Source: Limimaricola sp. G21655-S1 (GTDB lineage: Bacteria > Pseudomonadota > Alphaproteobacteria > Rhodobacterales > Rhodobacteraceae). From it: 64,000 nt of DNA. This document shows, piece after piece, positions 35,448-45,302 of this stretch. Both the position numbers and the translations under genes were made by a program. Every line of letters starts with the position of its first letter. Positions within the stretch are counted from its first letter, which is position 1. Location of the stretch: NCBI RefSeq assembly GCF_027213785.1, contig NZ_JAPWGO010000007.1, positions 1-64,000 on the forward strand. Direction: 5' to 3'. Under the pieces are notes generated by a model. It did not search any database. It was not told the origin of the DNA and worked only from the letters and a program-made list of their open reading frames with translations.

Positions 35448-36317
35448 TCAGATCCACTCGCCGCGCACCAGCTGGCGGTAGATCGCGGCCAGCCAGTTGT
35501 CGCCCGCCGCTTCCGGCCTGAGGCCGCGCCCGGTGAGCAGCGCGTAGCTGTCCCGATACCAGTCGGTGCCACGGTAGTTGTAGCCCAGAATCGCGCCGGC
35601 GGTCTGCGCCTCCTCGAGAAGGCCCAGCGAGAGATAGGATTCGACCAGCCGGTGCAGCGCCTCGGCGGTGTGCGTGGTGGTCTGGAAGTCCTCGACCACC
35701 ACCCGGAAACGACGGGCGGCGGCGGCGTAATGGTTGCGCTTGAGATAGTAGCGCCCGATTTCCATTTCCTTGGCCGCGAGGTGGTCGAAGGCGAGATCGA
35801 ACTTGAGCTTGGCCTCGGCGGCATAGCTGCTGTCAGGATATTGCTCGATCACCGCGCGCAGCGCCTGCAGCGCCTGAAAGGTCAGACCCTGATCACGACC
35901 GATATCGTCGATCTGGTCGTAGTAGCTCAGCGCCAGCAGGTACTGCGCATAAGCCGCGTCCTCGCTGGTCGGGTAGAAATCGAGATAGCGCTGCGCGCTG
36001 GCCCGGCTCTCGTCGTAGGCGCGGTCCTTGTGATGCGCGAAGGCCTGCATGATCAGGCCGCGCTTGGCCCATTCCGAATAGGGGTAGAGGCGCTCGATCT
36101 CGCCGAAATAGAAGGCGGCGTCCTCGGACTGTCCGCCTTCGAGGCTGCCCTCGCCCTTCTGGTAGATCTCGACCGCGCTCATCTCTTCGAGCTCGCCGGG
36201 GGCCAGACGGTTGGTGGTGTTGCCGCAAGCCGAAAGTAGCCCCAAGGCCAAAATCAGGCCCAAGCTGGCCCGTGTTCCGCTGCCTGCCATCCGCGCGTCC
36301 TGCATCCTGTCGGTCAT
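35448..36317 (-). CDS. bamD: outer membrane assembly lipoprotein BamD
   Basis: This 289-residue lipoprotein has a signal sequence ending in the lipobox LLSAC (Cys31) and a TPR-rich body, beginning SAVEIYQKGEGSLEGGQSEDAAFYFGEIERLYPYSEWAKRG, of the BamD/ComL family. BamD is the essential lipoprotein of the BAM complex that folds beta-barrel proteins into the outer membrane. Two starts are possible: the ATG at 36317 or the ATG at 36290 (MAGSGTRASLGLILALGLLSAC), which has AGGA 7 nt upstream and gives a shorter signal peptide. It lies between lpxC and recN, a common alphaproteobacterial order. Confidence 0.92.
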   Translation of the reverse strand: MTDRMQDARMAGSGTRASLGLILALGLLSACGNTTNRLAPGELEEMSAVEIYQKGEGSLEGGQSEDAAFYFGEIERLYPYSEWAKRGLIMQAFAHHKDRAYDESRASAQRYLDFYPTSEDAAYAQYLLALSYYDQIDDIGRDQGLTFQALQALRAVIEQYPDSSYAAEAKLKFDLAFDHLAAKEMEIGRYYLKRNHYAAAARRFRVVVEDFQTTTHTAEALHRLVESYLSLGLLEEAQTAGAILGYNYRGTDWYRDSYALLTGRGLRPEAAGDNWLAAIYRQLVRGEWI

Positions 36318-36439
36318 CTGCCCATCCCGGGGTCGGCGCCCCGTTCACGCCCCGTTTCGGGGCCGCTCGGCCTTGGGTCTAGCATGAAAAAATCGGGGGC
36401 AAAATGGCTTTTCCCTCGACCGCTTGGCGACCGCCTTCG

Positions 36440-37375
36440 TCAGGCAACGGCGGCGAGATCCGCCGACTTGATCCGGCTGCCCGGCAGCTGGTCGGCAAGC
36501 GCCGCATCGCAGGTGACGAGACGCCAGGCATCGGGCCGCGCGAAGAGCGCCCGCAGCAGCCGGTTGGTCATCGCATGGCCGGCGCGCCGCCCTTCATAGA
36601 CGCCCAGGATCGGCAGCCCGGCCGTCGTCAGGTCACCCAGCGCGTCGAGCATCTTGTGGCGCACCGCCTCGTCGGCGTGGCGCAGCCCACCCGGGCTCAG
36701 CACCTCGGCGCCATCGACCACGACGGCGTTGTCGAAGGTGCCACCCAAGGCCAGCCCCTGCGCCTGCATCGCCTCGACATCGGAGAGCCGGCAGAAGGTC
36801 CGGCTGTCGCAGAGTTCGCGCAGGAAGGCGCCATTGGCCATGTCGAGCACCCGGTTCTGACGGCCGATCGCCGCATCCGGAAAGTCGATCTCGAAATCGA
36901 TGCGCAACCCGCGCGGCTCATCGGGCATCTGCGGCCGCAGCCGTGCCACGGCGGCACCATGCACCGCTTCGACCGGCGCGAGGATCTCGATGGCGTGGAG
37001 CGGCGCATCAAGCCGCGTCAGGCCGGCGCCGAGGATGGCGCGCGCGAAACCGGCAGCGCTGCCGTCGAGGATCGGCACTTCGGGCCCGTCGATCTCAACG
37101 AGCACGTTGTGCACGCCGCAGCCCGCCAGAGCCGCCATCAAATGTTCGATGGTGGAGACGGAGACACCGGCCTCGTTGACGATGCGTGTGTTGAGCGGCG
37201 AGATCTCGACGAGGTCCCAGCGGGCCGGGACCCGCGCGTCGATGCCGACCACGTCCATCCGGCGAAAGACGATGCCGTGTCCGGCAGGTGCGGGGCGCAG
37301 GCACAGCCGGACCGGTCGCCCCGAATGGAGCCCGATGCCGGTAAACCCGACCTGTGTGATCAGCGTAGTCTGCAC
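36440..37375 (-). CDS. lpxC: UDP-3-O-acyl-N-acetylglucosamine deacetylase LpxC
   Basis: This 311-residue zinc amidase catalyses the committed step of lipid A synthesis. From the GTG at 37375 it starts MQTTLITQVGFTGIGLHSGRPV, the typical LpxC N-terminus. Zinc ligands are His78 (TIEHLMAAL), His240 and Asp244 (RHKMLDALGDL), and the catalytic His267 is in GHAMTN. AGAGAG lies just upstream of the GTG; an in-frame ATG at 37432 would add 19 residues without family support. The ftsZ terminator lies between ftsZ and this gene, so it likely has its own promoter in 37376-37510. bamD follows after about 120 nt. Confidence 0.94.
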   Translation of the reverse strand: MQTTLITQVGFTGIGLHSGRPVRLCLRPAPAGHGIVFRRMDVVGIDARVPARWDLVEISPLNTRIVNEAGVSVSTIEHLMAALAGCGVHNVLVEIDGPEVPILDGSAAGFARAILGAGLTRLDAPLHAIEILAPVEAVHGAAVARLRPQMPDEPRGLRIDFEIDFPDAAIGRQNRVLDMANGAFLRELCDSRTFCRLSDVEAMQAQGLALGGTFDNAVVVDGAEVLSPGGLRHADEAVRHKMLDALGDLTTAGLPILGVYEGRRAGHAMTNRLLRALFARPDAWRLVTCDAALADQLPGSRIKSADLAAVA

Positions 37376-37510
37376 GTCTCTCTGCCCGGATCCGTTTCGG
37401 ATTTCGTTACCCACGTGACCTAAGAGCTTCATGCATCAGTCACAATTCACTCTTTGCGACAGCGTGAAACATGTGACCGGGGACACGCATCGGCAGAAAT
37501 TCGGCACAGG

Positions 37511-37544
37511 AAAACAAAGGGCCGCCCGGAGGGCGGCCCTTTTC
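37511..37544. terminator. bidirectional-looking intrinsic terminator after ftsZ
   Basis: A perfect 9-bp GC stem (GGGCCGCCC / GGGCGGCCC, 3-nt loop, 37520-37540) is flanked by AAAACAAA on the left and TTTT on the right. On the minus strand this reads stem then TTTGTTTTCC, a textbook terminator 29 nt past the ftsZ stop. It separates the dcw transcript from lpxC. Confidence 0.88.
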
Positions 37545-37568
37545 GCACAGCGGTTGTGCGCGGAGCGG

Positions 37569-39284
37569 TCAGTTGGCCTGACGACGCAGGAAGGCGGGAA
37601 TCTCGATGCGTTCCTGCTCGGGATCGGTCTCGCCATCATCCGACCAGTTCGGCGCCTGACGCGGGCCGGTGGGCTGCTGCGGCGCCGGGCGCTGCGCCTG
37701 CGGCTGCTGGCGCGGCTGGCTCGCGGGCTGACCGGACGGCTGCTCACCATGGCCGGTCATCCGGTTGATCAGCGAGTTGATCCCGAAACGCGGCTGCTGG
37801 CGGTCGGCCTCGGCGCCACGTGCCGGGGCGGCGGGGCTGCGCGGCTCGGCGCGCGGCATCTCCTGCCGCTCGGACTGCTGCGGGCGCGGCTGGTTCTGAG
37901 CCGCGGCGCGCAGCCGGGCCATGTCACCGGCCGAGCTACCGCCCGAACGCGGCGCGGGCGCCACGAAGCTCTCCGGCGCGGCCTCGGCCTGCGGCGCCTC
38001 GCGGCGCGGCTCATAGGCGGGCGGCGGCAGGTCGTCGTCACGCTGCGGCTGGTAGCGCGCTTCCTCGCGCGGTGCCGGACGGCGCGTGTCGAAGCCCTCG
38101 GCGTAATCCTCCTCCTCGAAGCTCGGCTCGGGCTCGCGGCGGGACTGCGGCTGTGCCTCGCGGCGCGGCGCGGGGGCCTGAGCGCGCGGTGCGGGCTGCT
38201 GCGGCGCCTCGCGGCGCGGCGGCACCGGGGCGGCGGGCGCCTCTTCCTCGGTCGAAACGCGCTCGCGCAGCGGCTCGCTCATCTTGCGGCGCGGCACCGG
38301 GACTTCCTCGGGCTTGGCCAGCGCATCGATGCCGGTGGCCACGACCGAGACGCGCATCCGGCCTTCCATGCCGGTGTCGAGCGTCGAGCCGACGATGATG
38401 TTGGCCTCGGGATCGACCTTTTCGCGGATCTTGTTCGCCGCCTCGTCCAGTTCGAACAGGGTGAGATCGTAGCCGCCGGTGATATTGATGAGCACGCCGC
38501 GCGCGCCCTCGAGGCTGATCTCGTCCAGGAGCGGGTTCGCTATCGCCTTCTCGGCAGCCTGCACGGCGCGATCCTCGCCATCGGCCTCGCCGGTGCCCAT
38601 CATCGCCTTGCCCATCTCGTCCATCACCGCGCGCACGTCGGCGAAGTCGAGGTTGATCAGGCCAGGACGCACCATCAGGTCGGTCACGCCCTTGACGCCC
38701 TGATAGAGCACGTCGTCGGCGAGCGCGAAGGCCTCGGTGAAGGTGGTGTTCTCGTTGGCGAGCCGGAACAGGTTCTGGTTCGGAATGATGATCAGCGTGT
38801 CGACCACCTTCTGCAGCGCCTCGACGCCGGCCTCGGCCTGCTTCATGCGCTTGCCGCCCTCGAACTGGAACGGCTTGGTGACGACGCCGACGGTGAGCAC
38901 GCCGAGCTCGCGCGCGGCCTGGGCAATGATCGGCGCGGCACCGGTACCGGTGCCGCCGCCCATGCCGGCAGTGATGAAGCACATGTGAGCCCCGGCGAGG
39001 TGGTCGACGATCTCCTCGATCGATTCCTCGGCCGCGGCGGCACCGACGGTGGCGCGGGCGCCCGCGCCCAGCCCCTCGGTGACCTTCACGCCCATCTGGA
39101 TCTTGGCCTGGGCGCGCGACTGCTGCAGCGCCTGCGCGTCGGTGTTGGCCACGACGAACTCGACGCCGTCGAGTTCCTTCTCGATCATGTTGTTGACCGC
39201 GTTGCCACCAGCGCCGCCCACGCCGAAGACGGTGATCCGGGGCTTGAGATCTTCCTGCCCCGGCAGAGAGAGGTTGAGTGCCAT
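37569..39284 (-). CDS. ftsZ: cell division protein FtsZ
   Basis: This 571-residue tubulin-like GTPase forms the Z ring. The GTP signature GGGTGTG is at 109-115 and the T7-loop region contains [21 protein letters not shown] long Pro/Gln/Arg-rich disordered linker (about 330-545) follows, and the conserved C-terminal peptide ends IPAFLRR at 562-568, the docking site for FtsA/ZipA-type anchors. The long linker is normal for alphaproteobacteria. The start is ATG 39284 ([15 protein letters not shown]). It is last in the dcw cluster, with ftsA 167 nt upstream, enough for its own promoter; two GANTC methylation sites lie in that gap. Confidence 0.97.
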   Translation of the reverse strand: MALNLSLPGQEDLKPRITVFGVGGAGGNAVNNMIEKELDGVEFVVANTDAQALQQSRAQAKIQMGVKVTEGLGAGARATVGAAAAEESIEEIVDHLAGAHMCFITAGMGGGTGTGAAPIIAQAARELGVLTVGVVTKPFQFEGGKRMKQAEAGVEALQKVVDTLIIIPNQNLFRLANENTTFTEAFALADDVLYQGVKGVTDLMVRPGLINLDFADVRAVMDEMGKAMMGTGEADGEDRAVQAAEKAIANPLLDEISLEGARGVLINITGGYDLTLFELDEAANKIREKVDPEANIIVGSTLDTGMEGRMRVSVVATGIDALAKPEEVPVPRRKMSEPLRERVSTEEEAPAAPVPPRREAPQQPAPRAQAPAPRREAQPQSRREPEPSFEEEDYAEGFDTRRPAPREEARYQPQRDDDLPPPAYEPRREAPQAEAAPESFVAPAPRSGGSSAGDMARLRAAAQNQPRPQQSERQEMPRAEPRSPAAPARGAEADRQQPRFGINSLINRMTGHGEQPSGQPASQPRQQPQAQRPAPQQPTGPRQAPNWSDDGETDPEQERIEIPAFLRRQAN

Positions 39285-39451
39285 CGCTGTCTGCCTGTCC
39301 TGAATCTGGCCCGTCCCGCCGGGCGTATCTGCCATTATCTGGCCAAACTATCCGCGCGCGTCCGCATCGTCACGGGGAAACTCGGGCATTCCTACTTATT
39401 TTCTGCCGTTTCCGCAGCGTCGATTCTCGGTGGTCGGCGACATCTTGCGTA

Positions 39452-40780
39452 TTACCAGTTGTCCTTGAACCACTTGAAGGCCCGCTTCAGCGACCGCGCC
39501 GGGTGCTTTTCGGCGGGCACGTCGAAATCCCACCATTCGTCCTGCGGGTGCGCGGCGAAGAGGCACAGACCGACCGATCCCGCGAAGGCCGGCCCGGTGG
39601 CGGCCTGCGGCAGCCCCTGCACCCTGAGCGGACGGCCGAGCCGGACCTGCTGGCCGAGGATGCGAGTCGCCAGCCCGTCGAGGCCTGGGATCTGGCTGCC
39701 GCCGCCGGTGAGCACGATCTGCTGGCTGGGCAGATGCTCGAAACCGGCCGCGTCGAGCCGCTGGCGCACCTCTTCGAGGATCTCCTCGACCCGCGGCCGC
39801 ATGATGCCGATCAGTTCGGCCCGGCTGACGGTGCGGCGGTCATGCTCCCAATCGCCGGTATCGCCGCCGATCTCGATCATCTCGCGGTCATCCATGCCGG
39901 TGGCGACGACGCCGCCATAGAAGGTCTTGATCCGCTCGGCGGTGGCCATCGGCACCTGCAGGCCCATCGAGATGTCCGATGTGACGTGATCGCCGCCCAT
40001 GCGCACCGAATCCGCGTAGATCATGTGCTTGCGGATGAACACCGAGATGCCGGTCGAGCCGCCGCCCATGTCGATGCAGGCCGCGCCCAGCTCCTGCTCG
40101 TCCTCGACCAGCGAGGAGACCCCCGAGACATAGGCCGATGAGGCCAGCCCCGCGACTTCGAGATCGCAGCGCTTGATGCAGTAGAGCAGGTTCTCGATCG
40201 CGGTGGCGTCGACGGTGAGCAGGTGCATGTCGGTGGTCAGCCGCTGGCCGATCTGGCCGCGTGGATCGGCCAGACCGGAGCGATGGTCGAGCGCGAAGTT
40301 GACCGGCTGCGCGTGCAGCACCTCGCGGCCATCGCCGTAATCGGGCAGTTCGCAGGCCGCCAGCACGCGGCCGATATCGCCGTCGGTAACCTGCCCGGCC
40401 TCCACCTCGACCTCGCCATCGAGCCCGTAGCTGCGCGGCCGCGCGCCGGACAGCGTGGCGATGACGTGATCGACCCGGACCCCGGCCATCTTCTGCGCCG
40501 CCTGCACCGCGGTGCGGATCGCGCGCTCGGTCTCGGCCATCGCCGCGACCTCGCCGAAGGAGACGCCACGCGAGCGGGTGGTGGCGGCGCCGATGATGCG
40601 GAAATTGGACTGCCCGGCCATCGAGCCCACGCCCTCGAGCGCGGGGGCATCGCCGTCGAATCGCAGCACCAGGCAGGCAATCTTGGAGGTGCCGACGTCG
40701 AGAATGGCGATCACGCCACGCTGCATCGCCGCCTTGCGCATGTGGCGCATTGCCCGCTGGGTCTGGTAGAGCTGCCCCAT
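39452..40780 (-). CDS. ftsA: cell division protein FtsA
   Basis: This 442-residue actin-fold ATPase tethers FtsZ to the membrane. Motifs are AILDVGTSKIACLV (phosphate 1), CIDMGGGSTGISVF (phosphate 2) and IVLTGGGSQIPGL (adenosine), plus the 1C (SHS2) domain between them. The C-terminus FDVPAEKHPARSLKRAFKWFKDNW ends in an amphipathic membrane-targeting helix. The N-terminal extension MGQLYQTQRAMRHMRKAAMQRG is typical of Rhodobacterales FtsA. It lies 22 nt after ftsQ. Confidence 0.96.
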   Translation of the reverse strand: MGQLYQTQRAMRHMRKAAMQRGVIAILDVGTSKIACLVLRFDGDAPALEGVGSMAGQSNFRIIGAATTRSRGVSFGEVAAMAETERAIRTAVQAAQKMAGVRVDHVIATLSGARPRSYGLDGEVEVEAGQVTDGDIGRVLAACELPDYGDGREVLHAQPVNFALDHRSGLADPRGQIGQRLTTDMHLLTVDATAIENLLYCIKRCDLEVAGLASSAYVSGVSSLVEDEQELGAACIDMGGGSTGISVFIRKHMIYADSVRMGGDHVTSDISMGLQVPMATAERIKTFYGGVVATGMDDREMIEIGGDTGDWEHDRRTVSRAELIGIMRPRVEEILEEVRQRLDAAGFEHLPSQQIVLTGGGSQIPGLDGLATRILGQQVRLGRPLRVQGLPQAATGPAFAGSVGLCLFAAHPQDEWWDFDVPAEKHPARSLKRAFKWFKDNW

Positions 40781-40802
40781 CTGTTCGTCCCCGCTCCGTT
40801 TT

Positions 40803-41690
40803 CTAGTTGTTGTCGCTGACGCGGCGGAGCCGCACCAGAGCCTGCTCGGTCAGCCTTATGGTCGGCCGATCCTCATTCCGCACATCGACCGCCGCGATGT
40901 CGCGCGCCAGCATCTCCTCGGCCCCGTCGAGCGCCATCACCCGCTCGAGCGCCTGCACCGGGTTCTCCGCCGGCAGCAGGATCCGCTGGTCGCGATCGAG
41001 CACCAGGTCCCAGCGCCGCTCGCCCATCCGCACCAGCCCGCGGATGCGCGGCGCGACCGGCGCGGCGGCGGCGAAGAGCGCCAGTGCCTCGTCGATCTTC
41101 TCGCGCGCGCCGTCGCCCGCGATCAGCGGCAGATCGGCCCGGTCGGAGCGCTGCGCGATCATGCCGGTCATTACGCCTTCGGCATCGACCAGCCGCAGCC
41201 CGTCGACATAGCGCCACACCGCGACCGGCACCCGCTGGGTCACCGCGATCTCCAACGTGCCGCCGGGACGGACCCGCACCGTGGCATCGGCCACCGCCGT
41301 CAGCTCGCGGATCCGGGTGCGGATCTCAGGCAGGTCGAGATCGAAGGAGGACACCGGCATCGTCTCTGGCAGAAAGGCCCGGATCGCAGCGGCGAGCGCC
41401 GGCTCGGCCCCCTCGATCTCGACCGCGCCGACCATGAATTCGGGACGCTGCTGGATCGTCGCCTTGAGCCGGTCGATCTGTTTTGCAAAGGCGGCCCGGT
41501 TGTCATCCTGGCCGAACCAGATGCCACCGACCAGAGCGACGAACAGGACCGGCAGGCCGAAGCGCACCCCGATCCGGAAGGTCGGCGTCAGCATCAGCCG
41601 CTGGTAGCGGTAGCCCCAGCGCGTCGGCGCCGGATCCCGGCGGATGCCGTATTGCGGCTCGCGCCCGAACAGCGACTTCAGCGATCGCAC
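40803..41690 (-). CDS. ftsQ: cell division protein FtsQ
   Basis: This 295-residue bitopic protein has a cytoplasmic N-terminus with [21 protein letters not shown]. One membrane helix ([21 protein letters not shown], about 40-60) follows, then a periplasmic POTRA domain ([27 protein letters not shown]) and a beta domain. It links early and late divisome proteins through FtsL/FtsB. The likely start is a GTG at 41690 with AGGA 6 nt upstream; it lies inside the end of ddl, giving a 13-nt overlap. Confidence 0.92.
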   Translation of the reverse strand: MRSLKSLFGREPQYGIRRDPAPTRWGYRYQRLMLTPTFRIGVRFGLPVLFVALVGGIWFGQDDNRAAFAKQIDRLKATIQQRPEFMVGAVEIEGAEPALAAAIRAFLPETMPVSSFDLDLPEIRTRIRELTAVADATVRVRPGGTLEIAVTQRVPVAVWRYVDGLRLVDAEGVMTGMIAQRSDRADLPLIAGDGAREKIDEALALFAAAAPVAPRIRGLVRMGERRWDLVLDRDQRILLPAENPVQALERVMALDGAEEMLARDIAAVDVRNEDRPTIRLTEQALVRLRRVSDNN

Positions 41691-42592
41691 GAGGCATCCT
41701 CCACCAGCCAGCGGCACAGCTCCGGAAAGGAGATCCCGGTCTTCGCCGCCTGCTCGGGCGCGAGCGAGGTGGGCGTCATGCCGGGCTGGGTATTGGTCTC
41801 GAGCAGCACCAGACCATCGCGCCCTCGCGCCTCGTCCCAACGGAAATCGGTGCGCGACAGGCCACGGCAACCCAACGCCCGATGCGCCCGAAGCGCGTAG
41901 TCGAGGCAGGCCTCGAAAATCTCGGCCGGGATGTCGGCGGGCACGACATGATGCGAGCCGCCGGTCTTGTACTTGGCGTCGTAGTCGTACCAGCCGCTTG
42001 TGACGATGTCCGTCACCGTGAGCGCCCGGTCCCCCATCACCGTCGTCGTCAGCTCCCGCCCCGGCAGGTAGCTCTCGACCATCACCGTCTCGGGCATGTC
42101 ATCGGAAAGCTGCGGCGGCGCATTCGCACCTTCGGGCACGATGTAGACGCCGACGCTGGAGCCTTCGTTGTTGGGCTTGATCACATAGGGCAACGGCAGC
42201 AGATGCGCCGCCATCGCCTCGGCCTTCGAGGCCAGACGGCTTTCGGCCACGGGCAGGCCGGCGGCGCGGAAGGCGGCCTTGGATGCCTCCTTGTCCATGG
42301 CGAGCGCCGAGGCCAGCACCCCGGAATGGGTATAGGGAATGCGTAGCCATTCCAGCAGGCCCTGGACGCAGCCATCCTCGCCACGGCGGCCATGCAGCGC
42401 GTTGAAGACGACGTCGGGCGCATGGGATTGGAGTTGCGACGGCAGGTCGGGGCCGGCATCGACCTCGACGACCTCGTATCCCGCCTGCCGCAAGGCCGCC
42501 GCGCATTCGCGCCCGGATGACAAGGAGACCTCGCGCTCGGCCGAGGGTCCGCCCATCAACACGACGACCTTGGGATGTGTCCCGCTCGACAT
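41678..42592 (-). CDS. ddl: D-alanine-D-alanine ligase
   Basis: This 304-residue ATP-grasp enzyme makes D-Ala-D-Ala for peptidoglycan stem peptides. Visible blocks are [15 protein letters not shown] (N-terminal loop), [26 protein letters not shown] (ATP-binding Lys), LSRTDFRWD and [20 protein letters not shown] with the Mg2+-binding Glu and Asn. The start ATG 42592 ([15 protein letters not shown]) gives the standard length; an upstream in-frame ATG at 42634 is less likely. Its 3' end overlaps ftsQ. A hairpin lies in the 97-nt gap after murB. Confidence 0.95.
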   Translation of the reverse strand: MSSGTHPKVVVLMGGPSAEREVSLSSGRECAAALRQAGYEVVEVDAGPDLPSQLQSHAPDVVFNALHGRRGEDGCVQGLLEWLRIPYTHSGVLASALAMDKEASKAAFRAAGLPVAESRLASKAEAMAAHLLPLPYVIKPNNEGSSVGVYIVPEGANAPPQLSDDMPETVMVESYLPGRELTTTVMGDRALTVTDIVTSGWYDYDAKYKTGGSHHVVPADIPAEIFEACLDYALRAHRALGCRGLSRTDFRWDEARGRDGLVLLETNTQPGMTPTSLAPEQAAKTGISFPELCRWLVEDASCDR

Positions 42593-42657
42593 TCCCAGAC
42601 TGCCCCATTCGCGCGCCGCTGAACGACGCGTCATTGTTATAACCCATTCCGGGCCTT

Positions 42658-42672
42658 CCCCGCTTTGCGGGG
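42658..42672 (-). terminator. small hairpin between murB and ddl
   Basis: CCCCGC-TTT-GCGGGG (6-bp stem, 3-nt loop) sits 18 nt after the murB stop on the minus strand. It lacks a T-run. It may modulate rather than stop transcription into ddl, since the downstream division genes have no other evident promoter here. Confidence 0.35.
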
Positions 42673-42689
42673 ACCGAATTATTCGCTTG

Positions 42690-43631
42690 TCACGCGGACG
42701 GCTGCCCGACCCGCATGATTTCCCACTCTAGCGTCAGGCCGGAATGCTCGTAAACCCTTTTCCGGACCTTCTCGCCCAGAGCTTCGAGCTCGGCCGCCGT
42801 GGCCTCGCCGGCATTGGTGAGGAAGTTCGGGTGCTTTTCGTTCATCACCGCGCCGCCGAGCCGTGCCCCGCGCAGCCCGGCCTCGTCGATCACCTTCCAG
42901 GCCTTCAGCTCGTGGCTGTCATCGGCGCGGCCCGTCGAGGAAAACCCGGCCGGGTTGCGGAAGGTCGAGCCCGCGGTCCGGTCCTTTGTGGGCTGGCTGG
43001 CGTCGCGCTTCGCGATCTGCTCGTCCATCCGCGCATCGAGCGCAGCCGCCTCGCCGGGGCCTGCGTCGAACACGGCCTCGACGATCACCGCCCCCTCCGG
43101 CAAGGAACTGGAGCGATAGCCCAGCTCGAGCGCTTTCGCAGGCAGCACTTCGGTCCGGCCGTCGCGATGGATCACGCTCACCTCGCGCAGCACATCGGCC
43201 ACATAGGCGCCGTAGCAGCCGGCATTCATCCGCACCGCGCCGCCGATGGCGCCCGGGATGGTGCGCAGGAAGGTCAGGTCGCGCCCCGCCTGCGCCGCCT
43301 TGCGCGCGACATGCGAATCGAGTGCGGCCGCGCCGGCCCTGACGCTGCCGTCATCACCGATCTCGATGCCGTTGAAACCGCGGCCGAGCCGGATCACCAC
43401 GCCCCGCACCCCGCCATCGCGCACGATCAGGTTCGAGCCGACGCCCATCGGGAAGACCGGCACCGAGGGATCGAGATCACGCAGGAAATCGGCGAGATCC
43501 TCGCGATCGGCGGGCTGGAACAGCCAGTCGGCCGGACCGCCGACCCGCAGCCATGTCAGATCGGAGAGCGGGCGGTTCGGCGTCAGCCTGCCGCGCACCT
43601 GCGGCAGAGGATCGGAAAGATCGGTCATCAT
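42690..43631 (-). CDS. murB: UDP-N-acetylenolpyruvoylglucosamine reductase MurB
   Basis: This 313-residue FAD enzyme reduces UDP-GlcNAc-enolpyruvate to UDP-MurNAc with NADPH. FAD-binding motifs are [23 protein letters not shown] and [17 protein letters not shown]. The active-site region [36 protein letters not shown], containing the Ser of type II MurB, and [19 protein letters not shown] are clear. Two adjacent ATGs (43631 and 43628) follow GGAGGAG; both overlap the stop of the DUF2484 gene, so translation is coupled. Confidence 0.95.
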   Translation of the reverse strand: MMTDLSDPLPQVRGRLTPNRPLSDLTWLRVGGPADWLFQPADREDLADFLRDLDPSVPVFPMGVGSNLIVRDGGVRGVVIRLGRGFNGIEIGDDGSVRAGAAALDSHVARKAAQAGRDLTFLRTIPGAIGGAVRMNAGCYGAYVADVLREVSVIHRDGRTEVLPAKALELGYRSSSLPEGAVIVEAVFDAGPGEAAALDARMDEQIAKRDASQPTKDRTAGSTFRNPAGFSSTGRADDSHELKAWKVIDEAGLRGARLGGAVMNEKHPNFLTNAGEATAAELEALGEKVRKRVYEHSGLTLEWEIMRVGQPSA

Positions 43632-43885
43632 GCTCCTCCCAGTCGGCGGAGCCGCCGCCCGGCGGCCCTCAGGGGCCAACGCAGCACCGAGGCGCCGCCA
43701 GCCATCAGCATCACGCCCACGACCGGGCCCAGCGCAAAGGTGACCCAGCCCAGAAGCGGCACGCCGACCACCACCAGCAAGCTGGCACATTTGCGGTGAC
43801 TGTCGCGCGGCAGCATGGACGCCATATTGGCCGCAATCAGCCAGAGGCAGGCAGCCGCCAGCGGCAGGGCCTGCACTGCGCTCAT
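43628..43885 (-). CDS. DUF2484 small membrane protein
   Basis: This 85-residue protein has about three hydrophobic segments ([47 protein letters not shown]) and a basic C-terminus ([17 protein letters not shown]). The family (DUF2484) is characteristic of Rhodobacterales and sits between murC and murB. Overlaps of 4 nt with murC upstream and about 4 nt with murB downstream show it is co-translated. Its role is unknown; position suggests an envelope or precursor-synthesis function. Confidence 0.82.
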   Translation of the reverse strand: MSAVQALPLAAACLWLIAANMASMLPRDSHRKCASLLVVVGVPLLGWVTFALGPVVGVMLMAGGASVLRWPLRAAGRRLRRLGGA

Positions 43886-45285
43886 CCGTCCTGTCCCAGC
43901 CTTGCCGGCAGCGCGCCGGCCCAGGCGCTGATCGTGCCGGCGCCGAGACAGACCACGATGTCGCCCGGCCGCGCCTGCTCGCGCACAAGTCGCGCGAGGT
44001 CTTCCTCGGAGGTGACGGCGCGGGCATGGCGGTGGCCGTGGCGGATCAGCCCGGCAACGAGATCGTCGCGCCCCGCCCCCTCGATCGGCTCTTCGCCGGC
44101 GGCATAGATGTCGGAGATGCCGACCACGTCGGCATCGTTGAAGCAGGTGCAGAAATCATCGAAGAGCGAGGACAGGCGGGTGAAGCGATGCGGCTGGTGC
44201 ACCGCGATCACCCTACCCTCGCTGGCCTGGCGTGCGGCCCGCAGCACCGCGGCGATCTCGACCGGGTGATGGCCGTAATCGTCGATGATCGCCACGCCGT
44301 TCCATTCGCCGACCTTGGTGAAGCGGCGGTTGACGCCCCCGAAAGCCGCGAGCGCCGCGCGGATCTCGTCGCGCTTCATGCCCAGATGCCGGGCGACCGC
44401 GACGGCGGCCAGCGCGTTCGAGACGTTGTGGTCCCCCGGCATCGGCAGGCTGCAGCCTTCGATCACCGCGTCCTCGGCCCGCAGCACGATGTCGAAATGC
44501 GCCACGCCGGCCTTGTAGGTCAGGTTCGCGGCGCGCACATCGGCCTGCGCGTTGAAGCCGAAGGTGACGACCCGGCGATCGGTGATCTTGCCGACCAGCG
44601 CCTGCACTTCGGGATGGTCGGTGCAGCACACCGCGAGCCCGTAGAAGGGGATGTTCGAGACGAAGTCGAGGAAGCCCTTCCTGAGCCCCTCGATCGAACC
44701 CCAGTGATCCATGTGCTCGGGGTCGATATTGGTGACGATGGCGATGGTCGCGGGCAGCCGGTTGAAGGTGCCGTCGCTCTCGTCGGCCTCGACCACCATC
44801 CATTCGCCCTGCCCCATCCGGGCGTTCGAGCCATAGGCATGGATGATGCCGCCATTGATGACCGTGGGATCGAAATGCCCGGCGTCGAGCAGCGTCGCCA
44901 CCATGGTGGTGGTGGTGGTCTTGCCATGGGTGCCGCCCACGGCAACGTTCGAGCGCAGCCGCATCAGCTCGGCCAGCATCTCGGCGCGGCGCACCACCGG
45001 CAGGCCACGCCGGCGCGCCTCGTCGAGCTCGGGATTGCCCGGCTTGATGGCGGAGGAGATCACCACCACCTCGGCGCCGTCGAGGTTCTCGCCCGACTGA
45101 CCGATGAAGATGCGGGCGCCCAGCCCTTCGAGACGCTCGGTGATCTTCGAGCCCTTCAGGTCCGAGCCCTGGATCGTGTAGCCTTGGTTCAGCAGCACCT
45201 CGGCGATGCCGGACATGCCGATCCCGCCGATGCCCACGAAGTGGATCGGACCGACATCGAGCGGCAGTTTCGTGGCGGCATTCAT
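43882..45285 (-). CDS. murC: UDP-N-acetylmuramate-L-alanine ligase MurC
   Basis: This 467-residue Mur ligase adds L-Ala to UDP-MurNAc. The N-terminal UDP-binding block is [20 protein letters not shown], the ATP-binding P-loop is [14 protein letters not shown], and [22 protein letters not shown] and [11 protein letters not shown] complete the ligase signature. The start is placed at ATG 45285 ([10 protein letters not shown]), the conserved N-terminus; ATG 45303, overlapping the murG stop as TGATG, is an alternative. It overlaps DUF2484 by 4 nt. Confidence 0.96.
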   Translation of the reverse strand: MNAATKLPLDVGPIHFVGIGGIGMSGIAEVLLNQGYTIQGSDLKGSKITERLEGLGARIFIGQSGENLDGAEVVVISSAIKPGNPELDEARRRGLPVVRRAEMLAELMRLRSNVAVGGTHGKTTTTTMVATLLDAGHFDPTVINGGIIHAYGSNARMGQGEWMVVEADESDGTFNRLPATIAIVTNIDPEHMDHWGSIEGLRKGFLDFVSNIPFYGLAVCCTDHPEVQALVGKITDRRVVTFGFNAQADVRAANLTYKAGVAHFDIVLRAEDAVIEGCSLPMPGDHNVSNALAAVAVARHLGMKRDEIRAALAAFGGVNRRFTKVGEWNGVAIIDDYGHHPVEIAAVLRAARQASEGRVIAVHQPHRFTRLSSLFDDFCTCFNDADVVGISDIYAAGEEPIEGAGRDDLVAGLIRHGHRHARAVTSEEDLARLVREQARPGDIVVCLGAGTISAWAGALPARLGQDG

Positions 45286-45302
45286 CGGTTGCGTCCCGTC
45301 CA

